Positions 30,945 through 44,640 of a DNA stretch of 64,000 bases are shown here, in pieces (within the stretch, counting starts at the first letter, position 1; each line of letters begins with the position of its first letter). Source of the stretch: Tubiluchus corallicola. Its lineage: Eukaryota; Priapulida; Priapulimorpha; Priapulimorphida; Tubiluchidae. A program made the translations under genes and the position numbers. The stretch lies in assembly GCA_030141605.1 (NCBI GenBank), contig JAQGDQ010000010.1:419501-483500 (forward strand), given 5' to 3'. The notes beneath the pieces are model-generated. The model was not told the DNA's origin. It was given only the letters and a program-made list of their open reading frames with translations, and searched no databases.

Positions 30945-31420
30945 ATTACCTAGCGTTACGCTTACCTATTAGAAAGAGTTATGTAACTGAAAAAGAAAAT
31001 TCTTAATAATTTAATTTTTTCACCAAGTGATAAAACGTCACTACCCCAGTGGGAACCTGTCTCACCAAAAACACATTATTAGTCTTTTGAAAGATAATGC
31101 AATTTAAAGTAATTTATATATTTGCTTAGTTCATAAAGTTTGCGCTGCGAGTACCTTGGCTGTTATTTTTTTAACTTTACGCATTGCTTTCTGAACTTGC
31201 TCCATTTCTTACTGGACGATTGGCCGTTGTAAATGCGCGCGCCTGTCATCGCGGTAGTTAAAATTTACAACTTTTATACCGCGTTAATGCTAATACAAAC
31301 TCTGCCTACAATAGGCCTCCGTGTTAGTGATACAAAATCTCGAGAGAAATTTTTTAAGATTTATATATGAATTCTTTTTCCATGACTTTCATAATGGATT
31401 TTCAAGACTGTAAAATTTAA
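30945..31420 (+). repeat. Dispersed repeat family R1, copy 2
   Basis: Aligns with the 26.0 and 39.2 kb copies through ctgaaaaagaaaattcttaata, aagtgataaaacgtcact, aaagtaatttatatatttgc and the segment ending gatacaaaatctcg. It starts immediately beside the 5' end of the LINE at 28.95-30.94 kb. Confidence 0.6.
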
Positions 31421-31759
31421 TGTTTTAGAGATTAAAGACCATTGTCCTTTAACTACACAAAACTTGAGCCTGCCTTAAAACGACTTGGCACTGTAAGCCA
31501 CTACATCACGTTAGTTCAGTAAAGTACTTGGCGTCAATTTCATCTGTCTTTGTGCGTTTTGACAAAGTTGAACAAGCAAACATGCCTCTGGTAATAAATT
31601 TTATGCCGTGCACATGTAGGATGTCTATTATTTGGTATAGCACGGGAAAGGCTCAGTGAATTTTTTTAATTGATGCAACTTATTCAAAAACGTCAGCACC
31701 TTGTGGTGCTTAGGATCCATTTGTGTTTATTTAACATGGTTGCACTTTACTTCAAAACG

Positions 31760-32665
31760 TTAAATATGAAAACTTTAGAAAACTAAATACGATGCAAAAC
31801 TACGCACTTAGATTAATTCATGGCTACTCTAACAAAACTGCTAAACAACATGCTGCTTCTGCAACAAGCTTAAGAACGTCCACAAAAATACCAATATTAG
31901 AAGCCTATCGAGATTACAAAACACTGATATTTCTTTATAAATATATAAATAAACTGAGCATTCCATTTATAAACAATCCCTTAGCATTTATTCCTGATAC
32001 CTCATTGAACACTAGAACATACAATTTAAAGCAAATTACAGTAAACAATAAATTTGGAAATAACTCTATATCAAAACAGGCCATACATTTATGGAACTTA
32101 CTACCCAGTGAAATAAAACAAATAGAATCTCTCCACCACTTTAAAAAGAAATTAAAAGAATATCAATATAACAGGTTTCAACTTCCACATTGTGCATCTG
32201 ATACTAATTACACGGACTCCACTTTCATATACCCCCGCCCCTGACTCCATATAATGATTAAAAATGAAATTTTTTAAAAAAAATTATGTAATGTAATACG
32301 TGTTATGTTAGTTTCGTGTTTCGTAATGTTAAATGTATAAATAGTGTGCACTATGTAATGTAAAATTTAATGTACTTTCCTATAATTGTCTGTGAAAATA
32401 TTTTAATATGGTATTTGTAAATATGTTCATTATATTGTATATAGTTTGCACTTTAGTTTTTTTAGTATGCACTGGACGCATTTGTCTTGAACAGTGTTGT
32501 TATTTTAACATTACGCTGAGGCTAACTCAATTTTATTATAATGAGGGAACCGTTTTTATGACAGATAAAGAATTAATATATATATATATATAAGAACCAC
32601 TGCACTTACACTTCATAAGAATGTAATTGGTTCTGATAAAATAAAAAACAACAACAACAAAAGCA
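31760..32665 (+). mobile_element. LINE 3' end with a 150-codon open C-terminus
   Basis: The frame at 31,792-32,244 contains MQNYALRLIHGYS, then FLYKYINKLSIPF, SKQAIHLWNLLPSEIKQIES and LHHFKKKLKE. This is the classic end of CR1/L2/Rex-like reverse transcriptases (LQNRAIRLI … WNxLPxxI … FKxxLK). An AT-rich 3' UTR follows, including a short TA run, and ends in an ACAACAACAAC tail. It is 5'-truncated near 31,760. The open frame suggests it is among the younger insertions. Confidence 0.8.
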
Positions 32666-32669
32666 AGGC

Positions 32670-33600
32670 AGTGAACAGATATCCGTTTTTTGGCAGAATA
32701 CCAAGAAGCAATAAATAGCTTCTGTGCACATTGCGACTTTTTATTCTGACTGGTTCAAGTATTTGCAAACCGTTTCACTACTATGTTCGAACATCGCTAC
32801 TGGAAGATTTGAAGAGCTCTTCCAAAATAAAATATATCGAACAATATTCCAAGATATCAAGCCACAAACTGAAATTTGCATACACCATTCATGAAGTTGT
32901 GGAGCTATATATGCAGGTATATAGCTTTTTTTTGCAACATTCAACAGCTCATAATCAGAATGAGGAAAAGACTGAAAGTTGCAGACAGTATAAGCAACGC
33001 AACAAGTTACGCACCACTGAGAGTTGCGTTCCAACAATTTAGACCTAAAACTTTATTTTAGTCTCGTTTGCAAAAAAATAAACATCTTAATTCATGTGTG
33101 GAAGTGCAGTTTGAAATCAAAACAGCCAAATCTTGTCGTTTCTGCCGCTGTTGATTGAAATAACAAACACAGGATGTAGGCGTATAATTATACTGCAAAT
33201 CCTGCCTGGTTGGCACCTAATTACATGGTAATCAGTTCCAATTTAACAAGCAATATTTTGTGAGAACATTTCAAATGAAGACTCAAATTTACTACGATTA
33301 CGATTTCAATAATAAAACTTTTAGTAGTGATTTCACAAAAAATATAGTTTTCGGAATTTTGGCCACCTAGGCATGCTATTAGGGAAGTTTTGCACGACTG
33401 GAAAATAACAGAAATTACTTTATATAGCCATAAATTTGCTGAACTGATAATAAAGATTAAGTATTAAGTGTGTGAAGTTTTCTGATTTCACCTTGTAATC
33501 ATGCTTCTGATTTCGTTACATGTACAAGTAAAATACACAATTACATGTAAATTTCCATTTCTTGTCATTTGCTAATTAGAGTATAAAAAGTAATGCTGAA
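32670..33600. other. Gene-poor region with overlapping 100-codon frames
   Basis: At 32,731-33,061 frames of 103, 98 and 61 codons overlap on both strands. None has a recognisable motif, and mutual overlap argues for chance. Confidence 0.4.
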
Positions 33601-33604
33601 GGTT

Positions 33605-33716
<112 letters not shown>

Positions 33717-34154
33717 TTGCGTGTTTTTGATGAAAATACATTTATTACGCTTTATTGAAACTATACCGAGAAGATTAAATGGAAGGTATATAGTTGACAT
33801 GCTATACCAGCACGCCACTGTTTCAACATGAAGCCTCTTAATGGCAGTTATGGCCCCCGGCTTAATTACAGAATTACATTTTTGGCAAAGCTTTCATGCA
33901 ATTAGTGCCCTATTAACTGAGCGTATCATTATTTCCGATTGTGCGTCAGAGTACTATAATGTAGCCTTATCAACAAACATGTAACCTACGTTAATGTTAG
34001 CATCAGGCTTGCTCTTTTCCATGATTGTGGTTTATTAGCTGTAGTTCCCTGCGACAATGAGAGAGGTTATTAATTCTACTCATTAGCAAGATGCTTTGAT
34101 CCATGTTCAAAAAAGGCTACCTTACTGTACAGATGATTTAGTAAAAAAAGTGCT

Positions 34155-34550
34155 GTATAATAATAATTAATAATAATCTTCCCATATGGCTCGTCGGCTT
34201 TACAGAGTTAAAAATACAATAAGATGACAGAATTAAATGTACACTATACATATTAAAATTTATCAAATTATGTCAGGTGACTAATATTTACAGAAACAAC
34301 TAAAATTTAAGGATTACGAGTTACTAAACCCGCGCGAATATAAAAGTGCTTTGATTTGGGATTTAAAAGAAGGAAGAGATGGAAGAAGAGACGAAAAGAC
34401 GGCAGGAGGTGTTTTAACATGAAGGCGCAGCTGGTTCCAAAGATGCAGGGCAGCAGAAGCAAATGACAGACTACCACCAGTGGCAAGACTAATCCATGTC
34501 ACCTTCAAATTGTATATATTACTCGATCTCAAATGACTATTAGGCATATA
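34155..34550 (-). mobile_element. LINE 3' end (different family)
   Basis: The minus strand encodes LRSSNIYNLKVTWISLATGG, then AALHLWNQLRLHVKT and SLPSFKSQIKALLY. This is the end of an L2/CR1-like reverse transcriptase. The 3' UTR includes ctgtaaagccgacgagccat and ends in ATT repeats, common for these families. Confidence 0.7.
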
Positions 34551-35589
34551 CCATGAAACAAACTATGTTAAGTAATTTGGGGCAGACTCACTCAGCGTTT
34601 GTACACAAGCAACAAGATTTTAAATTCTGTTCAGAAGTGGACAGGCAGCCAGTGCAACTGAGTCAAAACTGCAGTTATGTGATCAATTTTTTTTTGTCTG
34701 AGAGATCAACCGCGCCTCAGCAATTTGAACCCGTTGCAATATCTGTAAACGACAATCTGATGCACCAAGAAGAAGATAGTTGCAATATAACAAGAAAGTT
34801 GCTGTATAACAAGAAACTGTTAAAAATCTTTTGCGCTCATTGCGCTCAAAATCATTAATCTTGATATTCTCCTTTTTTTTGCGAATTAATATGAGTAACA
34901 TGTCGTCTTGGACACCTATCTAACACGCTGTGTGAAAGATAATGTAATTTGGATCAGGGTAGTTTTATTCTGCTGCAAATTGGAAAAATTCACACTTTTC
35001 CTACAGTACATCGAACACGTTTTACAGTTCGATGTACTGTAACTACAGTATTTTTTGGATCACGCAAAGTTTTGGCACTTTTTGCCAATGTATCAGATAT
35101 AATTTCTTTATCTCCAAGTTTTTATGTAATTAACTGAAAAATGTATTAATTAGTGATCGATTGTTTCCGAACAAAAGTTTTGTGTGTTGCTTTATCCTCG
35201 TATTAACAGGTACAATTGCTTTTACATCACAAAAACTTTCAAACTTTGGCGAGAAGCTAGACTTCCAAAATGTTGTTTTTCTATAGAAGTGCTAACTCAT
35301 TATTCAGTTTCGTCTGTCAAATTTTGATATGAAACAAAATTGTAAATGTGTCATTGACCATCAAGTTTTATTGATAAATATTCCCATTTTTTTGCGAAGC
35401 AATTATAATGTGCATTAAGAATACTAAAAATACTAAAAGTTTTGAAAATAGTTGGATAAATGAATGCATATGTGTTTGGCTTGGATGCTCCATACAAAAT
35501 CGCTGTCAACTAGAATGTCACTCAATAGAGCCCTGACCTTCTCCAAGGCTTGCGGAGTATTATTATTTTACAAGGCAAATCCCGCAAAA

Positions 35590-35790
35590 GAATTTTGTAC
35601 ATAAACCCACAACAACAATCCACACATCACTCACACCACACAACCCTCACTAACACGCCACATCACGCAAACCCTGCGCCACCCATGCACACCACATCGA
35701 CTACACCGCCAGCAGCACTGGTCACACCATAGCAGCAACAGTAACAGCAACAATAGCAGCAATAGCAGCAGCAGTAGCAACAACAACAAT
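35590..35790 (+). repeat. CA-rich and CAG/CAA triplet region
   Basis: Irregular CA-rich DNA followed by cag/caa/cat triplets. The His/Thr/Pro-rich 60-codon frame is compositional. Confidence 0.7.
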
Positions 35791-37132
35791 AACCACAACC
35801 AATTGTTAATCGATCGTTGCTAAAAATTAAAAGCGATCTCAGTCTTCATCCCTCTAGAAAATATCGTGGAAATTGCGACGACGACGACGACGACGTCAAA
35901 CGGGGCGACTCAATGAACAATCAGCGAACAAGAGTAATACGAAGCTAACGAACTTGACAACAAAGTAGTCAAAACCTAATCAAATAATCAATTATGACTA
36001 GAAGCCAACTAACGCAATAATGTAAAACAAAGAGAGGCAGTCACTCGTCTGTCTGCGACGCAGCCCACTCAGTTGATCGCGGGGGTGACGAGAATGACGA
36101 GATGTCTGAATTCATGGCGTGCAACTACTTCTCTTAGTCGTACGTGACACTTGTCGTTTTTATAAAAAAGTTGAAGATTTGGTTTTTGAAGATTTAGCAT
36201 TTGAACAGCTTTTGATATTTGGTTGTTTTCTAAATTAAATTTAAGTATTAATACAACCAAACTGTGACTTCTTCTTGACTAGTTTTTTAACTTTTAATCG
36301 CCTTCCATTTTCAAAAGTTGCAAGTTTCTAATTTGTGTGACGTGAGTTAAATATAAATTAAATGCTGGCACTTTGATTTCCGTTGTTATAGTACTTTTCT
36401 AGCTATGTGCTGCAGCAGCGTATCTACCAAAAAAACTTGCAAAGTTAAGTAACTTCTAGTTGCAAAGCATATTCATTTTATTAATCTGTAACATCGCTCA
36501 GATCTCAATTTTTTCTCAACAAAAGGTGTAAAATAGGTCAAACACGTTAGCTATTTTTCCTGAACACTTGCAAACAAATTTTAAAAAGTTTTTAGATGTA
36601 GAACAAAAACTTGTTTGCTTTTCGGCACGTGACTTTGAAGGTCATCTCCTCATGTTTTGATGTGCGGTGTGCCGAGATGATGAACTTCAGCAGCAAAGTA
36701 CTAATTTGTTGCTCCAGTACATATATCAAAACAATTTTTTGACTGTGCTAGGAGCTGGCCCATAGCTATGAGCGAAAGAGTAATCTAGGAAAAACGTTTG
36801 CTTTCAGAAAAGCAATTTAACTAACAGTATTTACAGAAATGCAATCAGTGCAATAGATAAATTCGTGGGTAAAAAGAATAGACTAAGGGAGAATTCTTCC
36901 CTGTTTCACGGAACCCAGTTCCCCATTCCAGCTTCTCAATTAGCTGCTACTATTAAAATTGCAATACTGAAATTGGTGAGTTGTTAAAAGTGCTTTTGCG
37001 AACGCTATTTTAACGTTTGCAGCATTTGCCCCTGCCGACAAAAGGTCGCATTATTTGACGACAAGGCATTGCATTATCACAAGTTAATAAAGGAATGCTT
37101 AAAAACATTCAGTCTACAAAATCTCTTATATA

Positions 37133-37341
37133 GTTTGTGTTTTTTTTTTGTGTGTGGGTGGTGTTGGGGGTTTGGGTTTGTTTGGTTTTGTTTTGTGTGT
37201 GTGTTTGTGGGTGTGTGGGGTTTTTGTTTGGGTTTTGTTTTTGTGTTTTTTGTTGTTGGTGGTTGTTGTGTTTTGGGTTTTTGTTTGGTTTGTGGGGTGT
37301 TTTTGGGGTTGTTTGTTTGGTGTTTTGTTTTTTTTGTTTGT
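37133..37341 (+). repeat. 209-bp tract of only G and T
   Basis: No A or C occurs from 37,133 to 37,341 on the plus strand. It is not a simple repeat: G runs of 2-5 alternate irregularly with T runs of 1-10. The many GGG and GGGG runs could form G-quadruplexes. The Phe/Val/Cys/Gly-rich frames across it are composition artefacts. Confidence 0.9.
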
Positions 37342-38213
37342 AATTGTGGCCTTTGACTGAGCTTCTGAGATGATGAGCTGGAGCGTATATAAAAAAGTCA
37401 TCGTTCTTTGGGTATTAGAAATTTTAAGCAACATGTTGAGGCAGAAGATCAGCTTTCTGACTTCAAAACTCAAGAGACTGTATTGAATAGCTGTAAGTGT
37501 AATCTATCGGTATACGTTTGTATTGTATGCTGCAATGGGCGCAAACCTTCTAGTAAAGTGAACTTGCGCTCTTTCTGGACATATTATTAGCATTTCTGGC
37601 AGTGATAATGATGATATTAGACGACAGAAATTCTTATAAGAAATTTTTGTCACTGTAGTTTAGAAGTCGGAACTTTGCTCTTTAATACAAATGTTTATGG
37701 GGCGTTAATGAATTTAAAGTCACATATAACAAATGTATAAGGAAATTGTTTTCTCTTCGTTATACAAGTTTCTCAGTGCAAGGGAAATGACAATAAATCT
37801 TGCTATCCCTTATTTTGATGTTCACTTTCACTTTCCTTAAAATCGTGCCTTGAAATGTGCGAGAATACCTATCTGAGATACTTCAGGCTGTCTGATGTGT
37901 ATCGTACCTCTAAACTTTACAGCAGATGAAGACACATATTATATGTATAATTCTTGTATATCAGAACTCCCTCAGATGCACTTAAATGTGTTATACTTCA
38001 TCTATGTACATAATTTTTTAAATTTATTAATTAGTTTCGTCTACTCGCTCTCATTTATATTTCATCATTTGTCATTTACTGTGTGCAGATAACTGTTTAG
38101 ACGCTTTTATGTTATACCTCAAGTAAAACTGAAATTGAAAATGAAAATTCAAGCAAACCAATTGTGGTTTTCAAGTGGTGCTTCCAAACCTGTGTAGTTT
38201 ATACATTACTCAA

Positions 38214-38278
38214 GTATTGGTCGTACATATGAGTTATATAGTTCTACCGTAGAGTTTGAAGGTGCGGGATCATCATAG

Positions 38279-38350
<72 letters not shown>

Positions 38351-38356
38351 TGAAAA

Positions 38357-38427
<71 letters not shown>

Positions 38428-38492
38428 CTATGATGATCCCGCACCTTCAAACTTTACGGTAGAACTATATAACTCATATGTACGACCAATAC
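38214..38492. repeat. Foldback element: 67-bp arms around an (AAT)n/(ATT)n core
   Basis: The arm at 38,214-38,280 (gtattggtcgtacatatgag … catagat) is repeated inverted at 38,426-38,492 with one mismatch seen. Between them (AAT)n meets (ATT)n at a short tgaaaaa turn, so almost the entire 279 bp can fold as a hairpin. No clear target duplication. Confidence 0.85.
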
Positions 38493-38625
<133 letters not shown>

Positions 38626-39159
38626 TATATTGAACGAAAAGCTACGCATTCAAAATTTGATAGTATAACAAGTGTCTGCTGTGAGCAGTAGTACTATCAT
38701 ATATAGTGTTATCACATAATAAAATGACTTTACAATTAAAAACATAAATGAAGCTGTAATTAATAACATAAATACATAAAACTTTACATTAAATTCACAT
38801 TAAGCATGTGCAAACATATTGCAGTTGTGTATTTAGGACTTGAATCTCATGATCGCATGAGATACGCGTTATAAGTTCAGTCACGTTTGAAGTGTCAATC
38901 AGTGCCAAGCGGAGGTCAGCACTTGTATACAGTTTGCAACTCTTGATTATTCTCTCGAGTTTACAGTCTTGGCGGAAAATTTCAGAAACAGTAACTGTTA
39001 CTTAATTTGTTGACAGTGGGAGAGGATTTTCAACGTAAAGAACGCATCCATCAATTTTTCAGTCTTCAAATAGACGTAGTTTGTTCTTGTAATGGGAGTC
39101 GCATAATAGAAATCCCATTTTGGCCAATAATTTTAAAGGGGAAGAAAAGGCTATTTTAA

Positions 39160-39660
39160 GTGTGTTCCAAAAAACTACCCACACAAAGTTGTAATACTTT
39201 GCACTGCGCTTACTTGTTTGAAAGGTACTTACGTAATTAGAAAAGAGAATTCTCAATAATTTAAAATATTTGCGCCACCTGGTAAAACGCCACTGTTTCA
39301 CTGTTCCACTGTGCACTTACTCACCAAAAAACACTATTGATGTTATTGACAATATAAAGTAATTTAAACTCTTGCTTAGTTTAGAGTTAGCCAAAAAGAG
39401 CGGCTCTGATTATATTTTCAAACTTTACTCAATGTTATCTAAACTTATTCCAAACGACTTATCCTCATAATGGCTCCACCTAACGGTCATCGAGAGAGTT
39501 TAAATTTAGAAGTTTTATACGGCGTTACTGCTAACGCAAGCTCTGTATGCAATAAGAGTGGCATATAAGTGGTATAAAATTTCAAGGCGAATGTTTAAGC
39601 TTTATTTATGAAGAGTGTTTTCTTGTGCTTTAAGTTGGCTTGACTGTAAAATCACTTTCA
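39160..39660 (+). repeat. Dispersed repeat family R1, copy 3
   Basis: The clearest copy: gtgttccaaaaaactaccca, gcttacttgtttgaaagg, ttgcgccacctggtaaaacg, caccaaaaaacactattgat, aaagtaatttaaactcttgc, tactgctaacgcaagctctg. All three copies lie in the same orientation. Confidence 0.6.
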
Positions 39661-39669
39661 AAATACGAA

Positions 39670-42600
39670 GCGCTGTACACTTACCCCTGAGACGGCTTGC
39701 TCACACAGTTTTGCTGAAAGTTCTTTTTGGTTTACGACTAAATCATTGCTTACCATTTAAGCATGGAATACTTATACACAATGTACTACCTACGGGTCTC
39801 ATATTCAGTTTTAATTATATTCATTTATTTCGCAAGATAAACAAATACTTTTACATCACAAGTATATAAAATCAAATTGGGATTTTTACAACAAAGTTCA
39901 GGTACCATTATTAGTAAAAAATATTAACAACATGTTACTGATAGTTAGAAAGAGTTACAATGTGTGCTAGTAAATTTCATTATTATTAATTTCATCATTA
40001 TTATTATTGTTTCGTAATTATCTTACCATTGCGTGGGCAAATTTAATAGATTACTTGACCCTGCTAATTACGTAAACTTTTTAATAAGCTGCTTAAATTT
40101 TATTAAGCTCTGATTAAAGGTGCTGAAGTGGAGGGAAGCTGGCCTTATTAATAGAACTAATTGCTTGATGAGTTCATGTGATTAACGATCTTCTAGTAAA
40201 AATTCGAAACAACGCTTTGATAAGCCATAATTGTTATCAGGATGATTTCGACATTCAGTATTTAGTTTTTTCAATCATAACCATATGAAATTTTAACTAT
40301 AATTTAAAACTATAATTTTAAAGTATAATTAAGTGTCCTATCGATATTTACCAATCGCAATAGTTTAGTGTCATAACGAAAAAAACTGTGAAAACGTCAT
40401 TGTTTTGATAATCATTAAACTTTTTCCCTGAACTTGAACTTGACAACCACGATTGTTCATTAACGCAGTGGAATTTCTGTAATAAAGCTGAAGCAATACT
40501 ATAAGAGCCTCCTTAATTACTCACGGCTCGACTAAGTTTTAAGAAGCAGATCTTTTTGTTTCCTGAACCGCATGTTTAGTTTCTTGACATTTATCTAATT
40601 GACTAACTTGTTGCGTTTCTAATTTTAAAGTGTAAATTATTTTAATACTCGGGGAAGACATCTGCAATTAGATGTGCCAAATAAACTTCATGTTCTACAT
40701 AATTCTGTTTGTAAGTTGTTGGGACGCTACCGGGCTTATGTTTCTTTTCTCCTTCTTCACGTCATACATGTTCATCAATTTTTTATCATTTTCGGGTGTG
40801 TTTAACTGAAGTAACAGCTATTAGCTTAATTAGTGGTTTCGCTAGCAGTTCAGTAGAAAATGAAACCATTTCACAATTGACTGAACAGCCAAATCCCGTT
40901 ATTATCGTTAGGCCTAAACCTTTAGCTTTAATTTACCACGCTTCATAAGCTTTTAGATAATAATGTTCGACTGATTGATTACCAGAATATTCCGTAATCA
41001 AAGGGTGCTTAGACCGCAGTCCTAGTTGACATTGCGAACGGCAAGTTGCCACAGTTGATAAGTTCCATTAGCAAGGTCGAAGACTAACAAATTGTAGCAT
41101 TCAGGGATTGCGCGTGATTTGTACATTGCGAAAGTGCGCACTGCCAGCTGTGTGCATGTAGAATAGTTTAGGGCTGTCCGCCAAAAATACGCTAAATTTA
41201 TACACTTTCAAAGTTAAATTTAAACAACTATTTTTTAGAAGTATTAATAGCGTCTATAACCAACTGTTTTGTAACTTCAAAAATAAATTTGTAGTATAAT
41301 TTGTAAGTTTATATACTGCAGATCCATGACGTGAGTAGTTATAAATCTTGTTTACCGAAACATCAAAGTTAATTGCTTTTGCTACTTATAATTACGTGGA
41401 AGGTAATAGTGTTCTTTTCCTAGAATTTCTCGGGTTAATTTAATCTCAGTTTATATGCTGTTGGAAAACGATACGATCATTATTATATCCGATACTTTAA
41501 TTGGTAAATTTCTCAGCCACAAAGGTAGTGCAAAAGCCGAAAAATCTCAGCGAAATAAAGCTATTTTGCCAGGGTGTTTAGTCGCGTCAGAAATTGGATC
41601 ATACGTACTAGTAAGCGTATTGAAAGAAATCCGATTTTGGCGATGTGAACAATTTTGCGTTGACGTTCACCTTGTTAGACTGTAATCATTGACGCTGTTG
41701 CTGGATTTTAGCAAAAGAACTTTCAGCTTATCCACGCAACTAACACACAAACTTTACAAATTTAAACTGTAGAAGTAGTTTTGAATGGGTTTGCCAGATT
41801 AAAACAGCCCTGTTTGCGACAGTTTTCTTATTATACTTGGCTGGTGGCAAGAAAGTTGCAATTTGGATCTCATTTATTGCTTTTTGAAGAATGCAACACG
41901 TGACATCATTAGAGATTTCATTTACAAGGAAATTTTCGTGGTTGCATGCGATTTCTGCGGAACAACTGAGATTTGTAAATCAAAGGTTTTGCCGTTTTTG
42001 AATGAAGTGATCGAGTAACACTTTCTTATTAAATTTATGCCCTAACCGTAGAACTTGGTTGAGTAAACATGCACGTACCACGTAGCGAAAATAAGACAAT
42101 GTCACATAAGGAACAACCACATGGAGTGTGTGTGCTATCTGGCTGTCAGAAATTTTGGCCATTTTGGCATCAGTTTTGAGTTCCTTGTAGACAATTATGT
42201 AGCTACAAAACTTGACTGTCGCTCATCATTTTTGAAATATGTCGGCATGCAATCGTATTTTTTGAGGAAAGGAATCATAACTTCTGCTTGATGTTATCAA
42301 TAATAAGTAAAATAATGTATCATATCATCGCTAAAAACATGTGTTGGCCTAGAAAATTTATGTTTGTCAAATTTGCATTTTCGCAAGTCAAATTTTATTA
42401 AATATAATACGTATAATCATAGATGTTTTCGGTCAGAAACTTCATTTCTGTAGCATTTAATAGGTATTATTAATAATGAACATGGCTTTGCCTTCGTTTG
42501 ACGACCATTTGAATTGTGAATTTTCTATTAAACTTGGCTTCATAATCATCCATGCATACAGTTAATCAACATGGGTATTGATTAGCTATCTTTACTAATT

Positions 42601-44320
42601 AGTTAGTTCGAACTAATCGTGTTATACGCACATTGTTTTCTCCGATGGTAGTGGCCTAGGCATCATTGGAAGCATTAAGAAAGATATTGCCATGAAGGGA
42701 TAAATTGGTTGTTTTTTAACGCTATATGCTATGGTGCAGATAGTGAAAACTTTACTTTATAAGCACATTTTAAGCTTCAGATTTTCATACTTCCTTTTCC
42801 AATTGAACACAGAAAAAAGTGTGAAACATCCATTGAGACCTCTTTCGTAGTCTTTTAGTTACAGATGATGGACAATATAAGTCAGCAAATCTAAGCATCT
42901 TCATGCATTTGAAACATTGTAAACGTCATGGATGTTGCTTTTGCAACAGAAGTAATCTTGCTGTTAGGGAAGAGCTTGGTATTCATCCAATTTGTATATA
43001 TTTCTAATTAAATTGATGGTGAAATTCTAGCCACGTATGTTAGAAATGCTTGCACACAGTTTAGTGTATAATGCTTACTTATGCGCAAAGAATAGATATG
43101 CATGGCAACTATACTCGGGTCACATGTATTAGGAAAGTCTACTTAGTTTACTCATGTATGGGAGAATGAATGTACTTTCGGCAAAGCAAAGCTAATTTTT
43201 TTAATTAAAAAGCAATTGTACAGTAACTATAAAGATATTTTGTAAATAACATTACCCACAATGATAATGTTCACTCGAATAGTTCTAATAAACTAAGAAC
43301 GTACAGACTGTTTAAACTTTAATCATCTTTTGATTACTGGTGTTCCTAGGGCACATAAAAGAAAACTTATACAAAATTCCGCGTTAGGGCGCATAGACTG
43401 CAAATTGGGCCTATATCAGACCTAAAACTTCTACTGAGAAAATGTAATCCATGTAAGAATGGGAGTTCCAAAAATGAATTTAATGTTAGTATGCAATGCA
43501 ATGTTTATTGTCAAGAAAGGACTGTGTTCTTTAACCAAATAGTATTATCCTAGAACTCCTATCCATGTGTGCTATCATTCAGTTTATATTTTTAAACAAA
43601 AGTGGAAATGGGGAAGTTAAGAAACTGTTGATTAACCAAGTGCATGAAATTTCAGCTAACCGCGATTCTAAATTTAGATGTGCGAATTAATTTTACTACG
43701 AATTAATGTATGTCATTCAACCAGCACAGTGATATACAAGTAGTTTTTTTGTTAGAAATTATTGTTTTTTACTCTTTGTATCAACTACGCTTAAAAAGAG
43801 TACTGCATTTATAAGGACGTTTTGTTAACTGCATTTGCGTTTATGCTTGTGAAAAAAAAGCGTTTCTATGTATTACATCAGAATTAACGAACTGTGTTGC
43901 AGATAGAAGCGCTTTGGTACTATTGCAAGAAGCGCTGCTAGAAACACCTTGATGATTGCTAGTTACCATGGCCACAAGTAATTTATATCAAATGCAAGAA
44001 ATAAGCAGCATTCTATCCTTTCATGAGGGCGAGCAAGAGAAAGACACGAAAATTCTTTATCATGCACATTTCTCCTCTCTCAAAAAAGGTAAACAGACTT
44101 ATGGAAGATGAAATTGTTGGAAAGCAGAGGCGGTCACCTGTCTATTTATTGCATTGCTTAATTTCTGTTTCTAAGCGCACGACGTAATAATCAAGAATCT
44201 GTATCTTATAATTCAGTTTACGAGTTAATAATATCTGCCTCTGCTAGCTCACGTGTACACGCATGCTCCCCTATTTGTGGTTAGCTCTTTTATTTCTTAT
44301 TTTCTTAATTTTCGATAGAA
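39670..44320. other. Gene-poor AT-rich region
   Basis: No recognised gene, repeat or element. The 76-codon frame at 41,455 shows no motif. Confidence 0.5.
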
Positions 44321-44329
44321 CTTAGAGAA

Positions 44330-44640
44330 AAACAGGATGATTTTTCTTATTCACATGACTTTGTTGTACGGTAAAATGTAAACATCACACATGACATTTG
44401 TAACACAATTTTGAACGGCACAAATATTCCATGAGCCTGTTGCACGTGCTTGGAAAAGCGTGCCTGGTCAGGCTAGTGCTACTGTACTTGAACGTGTGCA
44501 GTACGTCGCAACCGAACACTTCTGAACTAAGAGGTACAGTACCTGTTTTTGTGCAATGCATTTGGGAGATGCAAGCGCTAGTACCCATCTAAAGGCACGT
44601 AACAGCGAATAACTGGGCACGCGAACGCAAAAGTATAATT
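44330..44640 (-). repeat. Dispersed repeat family R2, copy 1
   Basis: Read on the minus strand it matches 59.03-59.53 kb: ttcgctgttacgtgc, agcgcttgcat, aaaaacaggtactgtacctc, actgcacacgtt, acgtgcaacaggctcatgga and aaaaatcatcctgt. It lacks about 100 bp present in the other copy. Confidence 0.65.

Noticed and set aside
31792-32244. 150-codon frame as a host gene
   Set aside because: Its motifs (YALRLIHGYS, LWNLLPSEI, FKKKLKE) are those of a LINE C-terminus, with a 3' UTR and tail after it.
32731-33061. 103-codon frame and its overlapping partners
   Set aside because: Three long frames overlap on both strands; none has a motif, splice context or repeat partner.
37133-37341. Telomere-like repeat
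   Set aside because: Rich in TTTGGG-like strings, but there is no regular unit.
37069-37473. Hydrophobic Phe/Val/Cys/Gly-rich and Lys/Thr/Pro/Gln-rich frames of 68-115 codons
   Set aside because: They follow from the G/T-only tract read in different frames.
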